Shown here: piece after piece, positions 16,902-24,899 of the stretch
How positions within the stretch are numbered: the first letter of the stretch is position 1
How the letters are laid out: the number at the start of each line of letters is the position of its first letter
NCBI RefSeq assembly: GCF_008923185.1
Contig: NZ_WBMT01000018.1
Location: 62,001 to 126,000 of the forward strand
Length of the DNA: 64,000 nt
Source: Actinomadura rudentiformis
GTDB taxonomy: Bacteria > Actinomycetota > Actinomycetes > Streptosporangiales > Streptosporangiaceae
Direction of reading: 5' to 3'
Notes under the pieces: model-generated
Databases searched by the model: none
The model's input: the letters and a program-made list of their open reading frames with translations, nothing else
What the model was told of the DNA's origin: nothing
Made by a program: the position numbers and the translations under genes

Positions 16902-17770
16902 ATGAACCGGTATCAGTCGGGCTGGTCGGGGCAGGGCCCTGGGCCGGCATGGTGCACGCGCCCGCGCTGGACGCGGGCCCGGACACACGTCTCGCGGGGA
17001 TCTGGGCGCGGCGCCCGGAGGCCTCGTCGGAGCTGGCCGCCAAGTACGGCGTGCCCGCCTTCACCCGCATCGAGGAGCTCTTCGACTCCTGCGAGGCGGT
17101 CGCGTTCTCCGTCCCGCCCGACGTGCAGGCCGATTACGCGGGCAAGGCCGCCCGGGCGGGCAAGGCCGTCCTCCTCGAAAAGCCACTGGCCATGGACCTG
17201 GAGGGCGCCCGGCGGGTGGCCGGCGCCATCGGCGAGGCCGGTGTCGCCTCCCAGATGGTCTTCACGATCAGATACTCCGAGGCCGCCCGGAGCTACCTGC
17301 GCGAGGTGCGCGAGCTGGAGCCGTTCGGCGGGCACGGCTCGTTCGTCTCCACGGTCCTCAGCGGCGGGCCGTTCGCCACGCCATGGCGGCTCGAACGCGG
17401 CGCGCTGCTGGACCTCGGCCCGCACATCGTCGACCTGCTCGACGCGTCGCTCGGCCGCGTGACCGGGGTCCGCGCGCACGGCGACCCCCTGCGCTGGATC
17501 GGACTGCTGCTCGAACACGAGGGCGGCGCGGTCAGCGAGGCCTCGGTCTCCATGGGAAGCGTGGTCGAGCCGCCGCCCGCGCGCGTCGATGTGTACGGGC
17601 GCCGGGGCAACGCGCAGCTCGACTGGTCGCACGTCAGCCAGGACACGTTCACCACCATGGTCGCCGAGTTCGCCGCGACGGTGCGGAACGGCGGAGGCCA
17701 TCCGCTCGACGCCCAGCACGGCCTGCGGATCCAGGAGGTCCTCGCCGAGGCGGAGGCCCAGCTGGGATGA
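16898..17770 (+). CDS. Gfo/Idh/MocA family oxidoreductase
   Basis: The 290-aa protein has an N-terminal Rossmann fold with GLVGAGPWAG, the conserved LLEKPLAMDLEGA motif (Lys of EKP), and a C-terminal alpha/beta domain in which GALLDLGPHIVDLLDA supplies the conserved Asp-x-x-x-His pair. It should oxidise or reduce a sugar, cyclitol or related polyol with NAD(P). It is shorter than usual (about 330-380 aa), with a compact C-terminal domain. It starts at GTG overlapping the MFS stop, and its own stop overlaps the MerR start, so the three genes are translationally coupled. Confidence 0.88.
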   Translation: MNEPVSVGLVGAGPWAGMVHAPALDAGPDTRLAGIWARRPEASSELAAKYGVPAFTRIEELFDSCEAVAFSVPPDVQADYAGKAARAGKAVLLEKPLAMDLEGARRVAGAIGEAGVASQMVFTIRYSEAARSYLREVRELEPFGGHGSFVSTVLSGGPFATPWRLERGALLDLGPHIVDLLDASLGRVTGVRAHGDPLRWIGLLLEHEGGAVSEASVSMGSVVEPPPARVDVYGRRGNAQLDWSHVSQDTFTTMVAEFAATVRNGGGHPLDAQHGLRIQEVLAEAEAQLG

Positions 17771-18681
17771 TCACTGATCGGTCGCTCGGCATCGGTGAGC
17801 TGTCCCGGCTCACCGGCGTGCCCGTGCGAACGATCCGGTTCTACTGCGACGAGGGCGTCCTGGCCGTCCGCCGCAGCTCGGGCGGGCATCGCCGGTTCGA
17901 TCCGGACGCCGTCGAGCGGCTGCGCCTCGTCCGGCGGCTGCGCGGGCTGGGTCTCGGTCTCCCCGCCATCGCGAACGTGCTGACGGGGGAGCGTTCGCTC
18001 GACGAGGCGATCTCCGCGGAACGTGCCGCGCTCGACGTCGAGCTGGCCTCCCTCGCCTGGCGCCGCGCCTCCCTGCGCGCGGTGGAGGAGGCGAGCCCGG
18101 CCGAACGCGCGGCGCGCCTGGAGCTTCTCGCCCACGCCCAGGGCCCGGCGGCCAGGGACGTCATCGTCGACTTCTGGATGCGCATGGTCCGCGCGTACGT
18201 GAGTCCGGAGATCATGGAGGGCCTCGTGCAACTGGCCGTCCCCGACCCCCCGGCCGATCCGACCCCGGCGCAGGTCGTCGCGTTCGCCGAAATGGTCGTC
18301 ATGGCCCACAGCCACCCGTTCGGAAACGCACGCCGCGTCCGTGAACGCATCGACCAGGCGGAGATCTCCGACGAAGGCACACTGATGCGCGGCGTCGCGG
18401 AAGCCTACACACTCGCCATCCCCGCACTGCTGGCCGGGGAGCAGCCTCAGCCCGGCCCCGCGCTGGACCGCTTCGTCGAGGCCCACGCACATGTAAGGGG
18501 CGACCGGAAGGACACTCCTGAGTTCCGGCACTACCTGCACCGGGAGCTACTCCTCGATCAAGACCCGCGCATCGACCGCTACTGGGACCTCTTCACCGAT
18601 GTGACCGGCACGTTCGCCACGTTCGGCCGAAGCCACCGCTGGCTGCTGGACGCCCTCGGCAAGGCCTTGGAGCCCGCGTGA
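17767..18681 (+). CDS. MerR family regulator with large C-terminal effector domain
   Basis: The 304-aa protein starts at ATG 17767 overlapping the preceding stop. Residues 5-75 are a MerR winged helix: GIGELSRLTGVPVRTIRFYC, then GGHRRFDPDAVERLRLVRRL. The remaining 230 residues are alpha-helical without Cys or a known ligand domain, like other actinobacterial MerR proteins with TipAS-like helical tails. It probably regulates its own operon or the MerR-type promoter at 13.5 kb (inference only). Confidence 0.88.
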   Translation: MITDRSLGIGELSRLTGVPVRTIRFYCDEGVLAVRRSSGGHRRFDPDAVERLRLVRRLRGLGLGLPAIANVLTGERSLDEAISAERAALDVELASLAWRRASLRAVEEASPAERAARLELLAHAQGPAARDVIVDFWMRMVRAYVSPEIMEGLVQLAVPDPPADPTPAQVVAFAEMVVMAHSHPFGNARRVRERIDQAEISDEGTLMRGVAEAYTLAIPALLAGEQPQPGPALDRFVEAHAHVRGDRKDTPEFRHYLHRELLLDQDPRIDRYWDLFTDVTGTFATFGRSHRWLLDALGKALEPA

Positions 18682-18705
18682 CAAGCGCCCGTGTCATAAG
18701 CGAAA

Positions 18706-18727
18706 GACCCAGGCCGCAGCCTGGGTC
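18706..18727. terminator. Hairpin terminator after tRNA-Gly (and the MerR gene)
   Basis: Arms GACCCAGGC (18706-18714) and GCCTGGGTC (18719-18727) form a perfect 9-bp stem with a CGCA loop. On the minus strand it lies 8 nt past the tRNA-Gly 3' end and is followed by TTTCG. On the plus strand it follows the MerR stop by 24 nt, so it may end both transcripts. Confidence 0.78.
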
Positions 18728-18734
18728 ACAGTGG

Positions 18735-18806
18735 AGCGGAAGACGGGATTTGAACCCGCGACCCTCACCTTGGCAAGGTGATGCTCTACCCCTGAGCCAC
18801 TTCCGC
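18735..18806 (-). tRNA. tRNA-Gly (GCC), second copy
   Basis: On the minus strand GCGGAAG pairs with CTTCCGC. The anticodon loop TTGCCAA gives GCC and the T loop is GTTCAAATC. The discriminator is U and, unlike the first copy, CCA is encoded (18734-18732). The D loop is one base shorter than in the 8.8-kb copy. It stands alone with its own terminator. Confidence 0.96.
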
Positions 18807-18981
18807 TTGCGCTACGACGGGCCTCCCGGCCCTCCGCGGCGACAGGGAAACTTTATCGCGTCCTCGCAGTGGATCGGACACGACACCTGCGAGACCCCGC
18901 TAAAAATCGGTGGACGAGGTCTGACGGGTCTGTCACCATGGCGGGCATGATCAATGAAAGGGGCGTGGAAGCCCTCCTCCG

Positions 18982-20055
18982 GTGAGCGATCCGGTGCAGC
19001 GGGAAGCTGCCAGAATTCGCACAGAATGGCTGGGCCACGCGTTGTCGACGCAGCCCGCCGACCGTCCGGCCGCCGAAGCGGCCATCTCCGGGCTCTACAG
19101 CCTGATCGGGCTCGATCCACCTCGTTTCCACTGGGCCTCCTCCCCGGTCACCGCGCTCGCGACGGTGCCGCGGGGCGCCCGCCGGTGGGAGAGCATCGAA
19201 CTCCTCGACGATTGGCCGCTGCCCCACCGGTTCGCCACGCTGATGAACAGTCTGCGCGGGCAGCTCGATGACCAGGTGGAGCATTGCCAGCGGGCGCTGG
19301 AATACGTGATCCGTACCAAGGTGCAGCACCCGCTGTGGGACACGTTCCGCGCTCCGCTCATGGTTCTCCGTGCGGCGCACGACGTGGGGAGCGACCTCGC
19401 GTATGCCTGGTCCAGCACGCAGTGCGTCGGGTGGCTGGGCCACTATGACGCGCTGCGCCAGGTGGCCAGGGTGGCCTTCACGCCGGAACAGGCGCGCCAA
19501 TTCGATCTCTGGGCGGCCGTGGCGCAGTCGTGTGGCTGGTGGTGGCCTCGCGAGGACGTGTGCGTCGTCTCCGAACGGCCCGTCGTGATGCGTACCGAGG
19601 TCGCCGGGGACAACGGCGAGCTCCGGCTGCACTGCGCGGACGGGCCCGCGGTGCGGTACGCGGACGGCTGGGACCTCTACGCCTGGCACGGCGCGCAGGT
19701 GCCCGCGTGGGTCGTGACCGATCCATGTGTCAGGCGTATCGAACGGGAGACCAACGTCGAGGTGCGCCGGTGCGCGATCGAGCACATCGGGTGGGCCTCG
19801 TACATCGACCAGGCCGGGCTCAGGCTGGTCGCCTCGGCCCCGGACCCCGGCAACCCCGGCTCGGAACTGCGGCTCTATGACATGCGCAAGGAGACCAAGG
19901 TGCTCCTCGCCGTCAACGGCTCCGTCGAACGGGACGGGCGGCGCCGCCGGTACGGGCTCACCGTGCCGGGCTTCCTGAACGACCCGATCGCCGCCGCCGG
20001 CTGGACCTACGGACTGTCCGCCGAGCAGTACTCGCTTCTGTCCCGCCGAACCTGA
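18982..20055 (+). CDS. DUF6745-type protein of unknown function
   Basis: The 357-aa protein starts at GTG 18982. The marker for the family is LHCADGPAVRYADGWDLYAW followed by HGAQVPAWVV at about residues 215-245; it recurs in DUF6745 proteins of actinobacteria and cyanobacteria. The N-terminal half is helical and Trp-rich (SCGWWWPREDVCVVSERPV). No catalytic motif is evident. It is followed after 10 nt by a small gene on the same strand, a pairing that suggests a shared role; DUF6745 genes are often single or near leucine-rich-repeat genes. Function unknown. Confidence 0.78.
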   Translation: MSDPVQREAARIRTEWLGHALSTQPADRPAAEAAISGLYSLIGLDPPRFHWASSPVTALATVPRGARRWESIELLDDWPLPHRFATLMNSLRGQLDDQVEHCQRALEYVIRTKVQHPLWDTFRAPLMVLRAAHDVGSDLAYAWSSTQCVGWLGHYDALRQVARVAFTPEQARQFDLWAAVAQSCGWWWPREDVCVVSERPVVMRTEVAGDNGELRLHCADGPAVRYADGWDLYAWHGAQVPAWVVTDPCVRRIERETNVEVRRCAIEHIGWASYIDQAGLRLVASAPDPGNPGSELRLYDMRKETKVLLAVNGSVERDGRRRRYGLTVPGFLNDPIAAAGWTYGLSAEQYSLLSRRT

Positions 20056-20065
20056 GGTGACTCCG

Positions 20066-20509
20066 ATGACTGCACAAGTGACCCTGGCCTCCCTCTCCCA
20101 GCAGACCGGCATCGCCGTGCTCGACCATCTCGAGCAGTCGATGAGCATCCCCGTCGTCGACGGCCTCCAGGCCCAGGGCGACCTGATCGTCATCCCGTAT
20201 TCCCTCATCGATTCCGCCGTGACGTTCTGGTCACATCCGGTCTGGAAGAAGGTGCCGCCGGAAGGGATCGAACTGCTGCGCGGCGCGGCCGGTGGCAACC
20301 CGCACACGCTGGTGGCGGACCCGGGGACCGTCCGCTGGACGACTCAGGTGTACGACTCCGATTTTCTGGCCATCGGCCTCTTCCACGCCTCAGCCATCGC
20401 CTACTTGCTTCACCCCGAGCATGGTGCGTCCGGCTGCGCACCGGGCACGTACGTAGTGCGTCGGCAGCGTGAGCATGAGGGGCGCCGGGCTCGGCTCGTC
20501 GCCGACTGA
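20066..20509 (+). CDS. Small protein paired with the DUF6745 gene
   Basis: The 147-aa protein begins at ATG 20066, where GAGGTG sits 7 nt upstream; an in-frame GTG at 20057 is less likely because it lies inside that ribosome site. The sequence has a central hydrophobic patch (GDLIVIPYSLIDSAVTF), a short Trp-rich part and a basic C-terminus (VVRRQREHEGRRARL). I recognise no domain. The spacing of 10 nt after the DUF6745 stop implies one operon. Confidence 0.72.
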   Translation: MTAQVTLASLSQQTGIAVLDHLEQSMSIPVVDGLQAQGDLIVIPYSLIDSAVTFWSHPVWKKVPPEGIELLRGAAGGNPHTLVADPGTVRWTTQVYDSDFLAIGLFHASAIAYLLHPEHGASGCAPGTYVVRRQREHEGRRARLVAD

Positions 20510-20519
20510 TCCCCTGGCT

Positions 20520-21104
20520 ATGGTGGGGCGGATGGGGCGGCGCAAGGTGCGTACCGAGGAGCTGCGCGGCGAGCTGGTGTCGGTGGCGACGGGCCTGCTG
20601 GCGGACGGCGGCACCACGGCGGTGACCACCCGTGCCGTCGCGTCCGGGGCGGGGTCGTCGCTGGCCGCGGTGAACGAGCTGTTCGGCGGCAAGGCCGGGC
20701 TGGTCCGGGCGATCTTCGCCGAGGGGTTCGCACGGCTGGCGGCCGAGTTGTCGGCGCTGGACGTCACCGACGATCCAGAGGCCGACGTGGTGGAACTGGC
20801 GCTCGCCGTACGAGCGTTCGCCCGCCGCCATCCGCATTTGCACGAGGTGATGTTCTCGCGTCCGTTCGCCGAGTTCAGGCCCGATGACGACGACACCGCG
20901 GCGGCCGAGGCGATCTACCGGATCGTGGTCGGCCGCGTGGCGGCGGTCCTCGGGCCTGGACACGCTCAGGACGCCGCCGTCGGGCTCTTCGCCGCGGTGC
21001 AGGGGCTGGTGAGCCTTGAGTCGTCCGGTCTGCTCGGCGATCCCGGGACGGCCGACCGGCGGTTCCGGATGACGGTCTCGGCGACGCTGCGTGGATTCGC
21101 CTGA
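20520..21104 (+). CDS. TetR family transcriptional regulator
   Basis: The 194-aa protein is read from ATG 20520 (the alternative ATG at 20532 gives MGRRKVRTEEL). The N-terminal HTH covers residues 8-58: LVSVATGLLADGGTTAVTTR, then AVASGAGSSLAAVNELFGGK. In most TetR proteins the recognition helix ends in YYHF, here NELFGGK. The C-terminal ligand domain is helical. It lies upstream of, and on the same strand as, the acyl-CoA ligase/amidohydrolase pair, with an inverted repeat in the gap that could be its operator. Confidence 0.88.
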   Translation: MVGRMGRRKVRTEELRGELVSVATGLLADGGTTAVTTRAVASGAGSSLAAVNELFGGKAGLVRAIFAEGFARLAAELSALDVTDDPEADVVELALAVRAFARRHPHLHEVMFSRPFAEFRPDDDDTAAAEAIYRIVVGRVAAVLGPGHAQDAAVGLFAAVQGLVSLESSGLLGDPGTADRRFRMTVSATLRGFA

Positions 21105-21141
21105 CGGCTTCGCCTGACGGCCAGGGCAGCATCAGGCCGTT

Positions 21142-21162
21142 CAATATTCCACAAACATATTG
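21142..21162. promoter_or_regulatory. Inverted repeat, candidate TetR operator
   Basis: CAATAT (21142-21147) and ATATTG (21157-21162) form a perfect inverted pair with a 9-bp spacer, in an unusually AT-rich island. TTGACG at 21160-21165 overlaps the right arm and is a reasonable -35 for the ligase gene starting at 21195, although I see no good -10. The position between a TetR gene and an operon suggests autoregulation or control of the ligase. Confidence 0.5.
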
Positions 21163-21194
21163 ACGGTCGTCTTAAGTATGTAGAGCATTGCGGC

Positions 21195-22757
21195 ATGGTC
21201 GACAGGCCCTTCAATGCCAGCACCCACCTCCTCGACGCCCGGCTCGGCGAGGGCAAGGAGCAGCACGTCGCCCTGACCGGGCCGCTCGGCACCCTCACCT
21301 ACCGCGAGCTGGCCGACCGCGTGCGCGGCCTGGCCGCCGGTTTGCGCGCCCACGACGTGCGGCCCGAGGAACGCGTCGTGCTCTTCATGCCGGACGGCCC
21401 CGCGCTGGCAGCGATGATCCTGGCCGTCATGCGCATGGGCGCCGTGGCGGTGCCCGTGTCGACCATGCAGACGGGCAAGGAACTCGGCTCGGTCCTGCGC
21501 GACGCGCGCGCCCGCGTGCTCGCCACCGGCGCCCCCTTCCTTCTCGCCGCTGAACAGGCCGCGGCAGAGGCCCCCGAGCTGCGCCACGTCGTCATTGACG
21601 GCGACGACGGCTTCACCGCCCCGGCCCAAGCCGCGCTCCACCGCCTCGACGCCCTCGCCCAGGAGGGGAACGACGGCGACCCGTACGACACGTGGGAGGA
21701 CTCCTCCGCCCTCTGGCTCTACACCTCTGGCACCACCGGCACCCCCAAGGGCGCCGTTCACCGGCACGCCAACATCCGCCATGTGACCGAGTCGTACGCG
21801 CGTGAGGTGCTCGGCATCACCGCCACCGACCGCTGCTTCTCGATTCCCAAGCTGTTCTTCGCCTACGGCATCGGCAACTCGTTGTTCTTCCCGCTGTCCG
21901 TGGGCGCGACCACGATCCTCGACCCCGCCAGGCCGACCCCGGCTTCGGCCGCCCAGCGGTTGAGCGAAGGCCGTCCGACGCTCTTCTTCGCGGTGCCGAC
22001 CTTCTACGCGGCGCTGCTCGCCGCCGGGCTGCCCTCCGACACGTTCTCCTCGGTACGGCTGGCGGTCTCGGCGGGGGAGCCGCTGCCACCCGAGCTGTAC
22101 CGGCGTTTCACCGAACGGTTCGGCGTCGAGCTGGTCGACGGGATCGGAACCACCGAGGCCCTCCACATCTTCCTGTCCAACCGGGCGGGCGAGGTCCGTC
22201 CCGGCACCACGGGCAGGCCGGTCTCTGGTTATGACTTGCGAATCGTTGACTCGGACGGGAACGACGTGGAACCCGGTACACCCGGATCGTTGCTCGTCCG
22301 GGGCGAATCCCTGGCCACGGGCTACTGGTGCCGTACGGACACCACAAGGCGGGTCTTCGAGGGCCAATGGCTGCGCACCGGAGACACCTATGTCGCAGAC
22401 GGCGACGGCTACTACACCTGCCTCGGCCGAACGAACGACATGCTCAAGGCAGGCGGCATCTGGGTGTCGCCTACAGAGGTCGAAGCCCGCCTGCTCGAAC
22501 ACCCGGCCGTCACGCTCGCCGCGGTCGTCGGCCTCCCGGACGCCGATGGCCTGGACAAGCCGGTCGCGTGCGTCGTCTTGAAGGAGGGCACGGCCGCCAC
22601 GCCGGACGAGCTCATCGCCTTCTGCCGGGCGGGACTCGCCTCGTTCAAACGTCCCCGCGAGGTGCTGATCGTCGACAAGCTGCCCACCACGGCCACCGGC
22701 AAGCTCCAGCGCTTCGCCGTCCGGGAGTTCGCCGCGTCGCTGCTGGCGGCGCGATGA
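21195..22757 (+). CDS. Benzoate-CoA-ligase-like acyl-CoA synthetase (ANL superfamily)
   Basis: The 520-aa protein has the AMP-binding P-loop LYTSGTTGTPKGAVHRH (about 177-193), the ANL motif VELVDGIGTTEALHIF, the hinge-region TGDTYVADGDGYYTCLGR, and the C-terminal catalytic Lys in PTTATGKLQRF. The FAYGIGNSLFFPLSVGAT and MLKAGGIWVSPTEVE stretches resemble benzoate/4-hydroxybenzoate-CoA ligases. It would form an acyl- or aryl-CoA from the free acid, ATP and CoA; the substrate is not determinable. Its stop overlaps the amidohydrolase start (ATGA). Confidence 0.9.
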   Translation: MVDRPFNASTHLLDARLGEGKEQHVALTGPLGTLTYRELADRVRGLAAGLRAHDVRPEERVVLFMPDGPALAAMILAVMRMGAVAVPVSTMQTGKELGSVLRDARARVLATGAPFLLAAEQAAAEAPELRHVVIDGDDGFTAPAQAALHRLDALAQEGNDGDPYDTWEDSSALWLYTSGTTGTPKGAVHRHANIRHVTESYAREVLGITATDRCFSIPKLFFAYGIGNSLFFPLSVGATTILDPARPTPASAAQRLSEGRPTLFFAVPTFYAALLAAGLPSDTFSSVRLAVSAGEPLPPELYRRFTERFGVELVDGIGTTEALHIFLSNRAGEVRPGTTGRPVSGYDLRIVDSDGNDVEPGTPGSLLVRGESLATGYWCRTDTTRRVFEGQWLRTGDTYVADGDGYYTCLGRTNDMLKAGGIWVSPTEVEARLLEHPAVTLAAVVGLPDADGLDKPVACVVLKEGTAATPDELIAFCRAGLASFKRPREVLIVDKLPTTATGKLQRFAVREFAASLLAAR

Positions 22758-23617
22758 TCGACGGCCACCCGCTCGTGGACGCGCACGTCCACGCCGCGCG
22801 CCTGCCCACCCTCCGTCCGGCCTGGCGCGACTGGGCCGAGCGGTTCGGCTCCGGTCACCCCTGGCAGGACCTGTACGATGCGGACGGGACGATCGTGCCC
22901 GAACGCATCGACGCGGCCTTCGAGGCCGAGGGCGTGGACGTGGCGCTGCTGCTGGCCGAGTACAGCCCCAAGGCGACCGGCCTGCAGCCCATCGAGGACC
23001 TGCTGCCGCTCGTCAAGCACAACCCGCGCCGGTTCAAGCCGATCGCCAACATCAACCCGCACCTGCACTACCCCGTGGACACCGAGCTTGAGCGGCAGCT
23101 GGAGTCCGGCGCGGTGGCGCTCAAGCTCCACCCTGTCCACGGCGGGTTCTCAGCGGCGGACCCCGCCCTCTATCCGGCCTACCAGGTGTGCCGGTCGGCC
23201 GGGATACCCGTCGTCGTCCACTGCGGCACGAGCTCGTTCCCGGGATCGTCCAACAAGTACGCCGACCCGACCCCGCTGGACGACGTCCTGCGTGACTTCC
23301 CGGACCTGACCATCGTGCTCGCGCACGGCGGCCGGGGCTGGTGGTACGACGCGGCCGCCTTCCTCGCGCTCTCCCGTGACAACGTCTGGATCGAACTGTC
23401 GGGCCTGCCGCCGCGCCGCCTGCCCGACTACTACGCGCGCCACGATCTGGCCAGGCTCGCCCGCAAGTTCATCTTCGGCACCGACTGGCCCGGAGTCCCG
23501 GGCATCGCCCGCAACGCCCACGCGGTCGCCGCCGCCCTGGACCTCGACGACGAGACCGCCGCCCTCGTTCACGGCGGGAACGCCCTCAAGGTCTACCCGG
23601 GACTCGCCGACGGTTGA
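22754..23617 (+). CDS. Amidohydrolase 2 family (TIM-barrel metal hydrolase)
   Basis: The 287-aa protein is read from ATG 22754, coupled to the ligase. It has the metal-binding DAHVH motif (residues 9-13), a central VVVHCG with the next His, VLAHGGRGWWYDA, and FIFGTDWPGV with the late Asp. This is the amidohydrolase-2 / decarboxylase subgroup (ACMSD-like, PF04909). Coupling to a CoA ligase suggests hydrolysis or decarboxylation of an aromatic precursor before thioesterification; this is inference. Confidence 0.88.
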   Translation: MIDGHPLVDAHVHAARLPTLRPAWRDWAERFGSGHPWQDLYDADGTIVPERIDAAFEAEGVDVALLLAEYSPKATGLQPIEDLLPLVKHNPRRFKPIANINPHLHYPVDTELERQLESGAVALKLHPVHGGFSAADPALYPAYQVCRSAGIPVVVHCGTSSFPGSSNKYADPTPLDDVLRDFPDLTIVLAHGGRGWWYDAAAFLALSRDNVWIELSGLPPRRLPDYYARHDLARLARKFIFGTDWPGVPGIARNAHAVAAALDLDDETAALVHGGNALKVYPGLADG

Positions 23618-23657
23618 CGCCGCCAGCCGACCAGGGTGGGTCGCCTAGGATCCGCCC

Positions 23658-24500
23658 ATGGGCGATCTCTACGCGATCAGTGACCTGCACGTGGGGTTCG
23701 AGGACAACCGGGCGTTCGTGGCCGGTCTGCGGCCCGTGGCTGAGGACGACTGGCTCATCGTGGCGGGCGACGTCGCCGAGCAGGTCGGCGACATCGACTG
23801 GGCGCTGCGCACGCTTCGGGAACGCTTCGCCAAGGTGATCTGGGCGCCGGGCAACCACGAGCTGTGGACGACGAAGGACGATCCCGTCCAACTGCGCGGC
23901 GACGCCCGCTACCGGCACCTGGTCGAGATCTGCCGGAGCATGGACGTGGTGACTCCCGAGGACCCTTACCCCGTGTGGGAGGGGCTGGACGGGCCGGTGA
24001 CGGTCGCTCCGCTCTTCTTGCTGTACGACTACACGTTCCGGCCGGAAGGCGCGTCCAACAAGCAGGAGGCGCTGGAGATCGCGTATGCGGCCGGCGTCGT
24101 GTGCACGGACGAGAAGTTCCTCCACCCGGACCCGTACCCCACCCGCGACGCCTGGTGCGACGCTCGCATCGCCGAGACCGAACGCCGGCTGGCGGCCCTC
24201 CCGGAGGGCACCCGCACCGTCCTGGTCAACCATTTCCCCATGACCCGCGAGCCCACCGAGGTCCTCTGGTATCCCGAGTTCGCCCAGTGGTGCGGCACCG
24301 TGCGCACGGCCGACTGGCACGTGCGGTACGGCGCCGTGGCGGTCGTGTACGGCCACCTCCACATCCCGCGAACGATCTGGAGCGACGGCGTTCCCTTCGA
24401 GGAGGTGTCGGTCGGCTACCCCAGGGAATGGCGCAAGCGCGGCAAGACCCCGAAGGGACCGCGCCGCATCCTGCCGGCCACCCGGGCGGAGGGACCTTAG
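23658..24500 (+). CDS. Metallophosphoesterase related to mycobacterial PptH
   Basis: The 280-aa protein has the calcineurin-type metal motifs SDLHVG (D9, H11), AGDVAE (D38), APGNHELW (N66, H67), VNHFPM and YGHLHIP. From memory it closely matches M. tuberculosis Rv2795c (PptH), which removes 4'-phosphopantetheine from acyl carrier proteins: shared stretches are DDWLIVAGDVAE, FAKVIW, NHELWTT, PYPTRDAWC and FEEVSVGYPREWR. In mycobacteria pptH sits next to pptT; here no transferase is seen, but the next gene on the strand encodes an acyl carrier protein, which fits that activity. A weak hairpin overlaps the stop codon. Confidence 0.86.
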   Translation: MGDLYAISDLHVGFEDNRAFVAGLRPVAEDDWLIVAGDVAEQVGDIDWALRTLRERFAKVIWAPGNHELWTTKDDPVQLRGDARYRHLVEICRSMDVVTPEDPYPVWEGLDGPVTVAPLFLLYDYTFRPEGASNKQEALEIAYAAGVVCTDEKFLHPDPYPTRDAWCDARIAETERRLAALPEGTRTVLVNHFPMTREPTEVLWYPEFAQWCGTVRTADWHVRYGAVAVVYGHLHIPRTIWSDGVPFEEVSVGYPREWRKRGKTPKGPRRILPATRAEGP

Positions 24501-24518
24501 TCCCTGCCGGGCGGGACT
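24499..24518 (+). terminator. Weak hairpin at the end of the PptH-like gene
   Basis: AGTCCC (24499-24504) and GGGACT (24513-24518) pair around an 8-nt loop. There is no T run, so this may only attenuate transcription into the downstream acyl carrier protein gene. Confidence 0.35.
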
Positions 24519-24563
24519 TCCGGCCGAGAACAAAGGGCTTATGGCTGCTGTGCGTAGCGGCTC

Positions 24564-24597
24564 GGACGCGTACAAAAGGAGGACGCGTACAAAAGGA
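24564..24597 (+). repeat. 17-bp perfect tandem duplication
   Basis: The unit GGACGCGTACAAAAGGA occurs twice head to tail (24564-24580 and 24581-24597). Each unit contains AAAAGGA, similar to a ribosome site. It lies 33 nt before the acyl carrier protein start, which has its own GGAGG site. Confidence 0.9.
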
Positions 24598-24629
24598 GAT
24601 GGACGGGCAAGCCGGCGGCGGGAGGAACC

Positions 24630-24899
24630 ATGGACGGCGGGCAAGCGCACAAGCTGGTGGCGCAGGCGATCGAGAGGCTCACCCCCGATGTCGACCTGGG
24701 CACGCTGGACGACCAGGCCGACCTGCGGGACGAGCTCGCGCTCGACTCCATCGACTTCCTGGTCTTCGTCGACATGATCGGCAAGCAGGTCGGCCACCTG
24801 ATCCAGGAGTACGACTACCCCGTCCTCACGACCGTGGGCGGCTGCGTCGACTACCTGCAGGAGCAAGGCAGCGGCTCCTACGTCCACACCTGGTCTTGA
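24630..24899 (+). CDS. Stand-alone acyl carrier protein
   Basis: The 89-aa protein has the length and helical pattern of acyl carrier proteins. The attachment Ser is S40 in LRDELALDSIDFLVFVDMIG, where DSI replaces the usual DSL. Acidic helix II and a hydrophobic helix III (YPVLTTVGGCVDYLQEQ) follow. GGAGGAACC precedes the ATG. It should carry a 4'-phosphopantetheine arm and acyl groups. No ketosynthase, NRPS or acyl-AMP ligase lies directly beside it; the neighbour upstream is a PptH-like phosphopantetheinyl hydrolase. Its last 22 bp overlap the convergent ABC transporter gene. Confidence 0.86.
   Translation: MDGGQAHKLVAQAIERLTPDVDLGTLDDQADLRDELALDSIDFLVFVDMIGKQVGHLIQEYDYPVLTTVGGCVDYLQEQGSGSYVHTWS

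Noticed and set aside
8791..18806. Two tRNA-Gly copies as possible attachment sites of an integrated island
   Set aside because: Both tRNA genes are complete and independently expressed, and no integrase, transposase or phage gene lies between them; the region reads as ordinary chromosome.
24630..24899. Acyl carrier protein as part of an NRPS or PKS cluster
   Set aside because: No ketosynthase, condensation domain or adenylation module is present around it; the acyl-CoA ligase nearby is separated by other genes and belongs to the aromatic pair.
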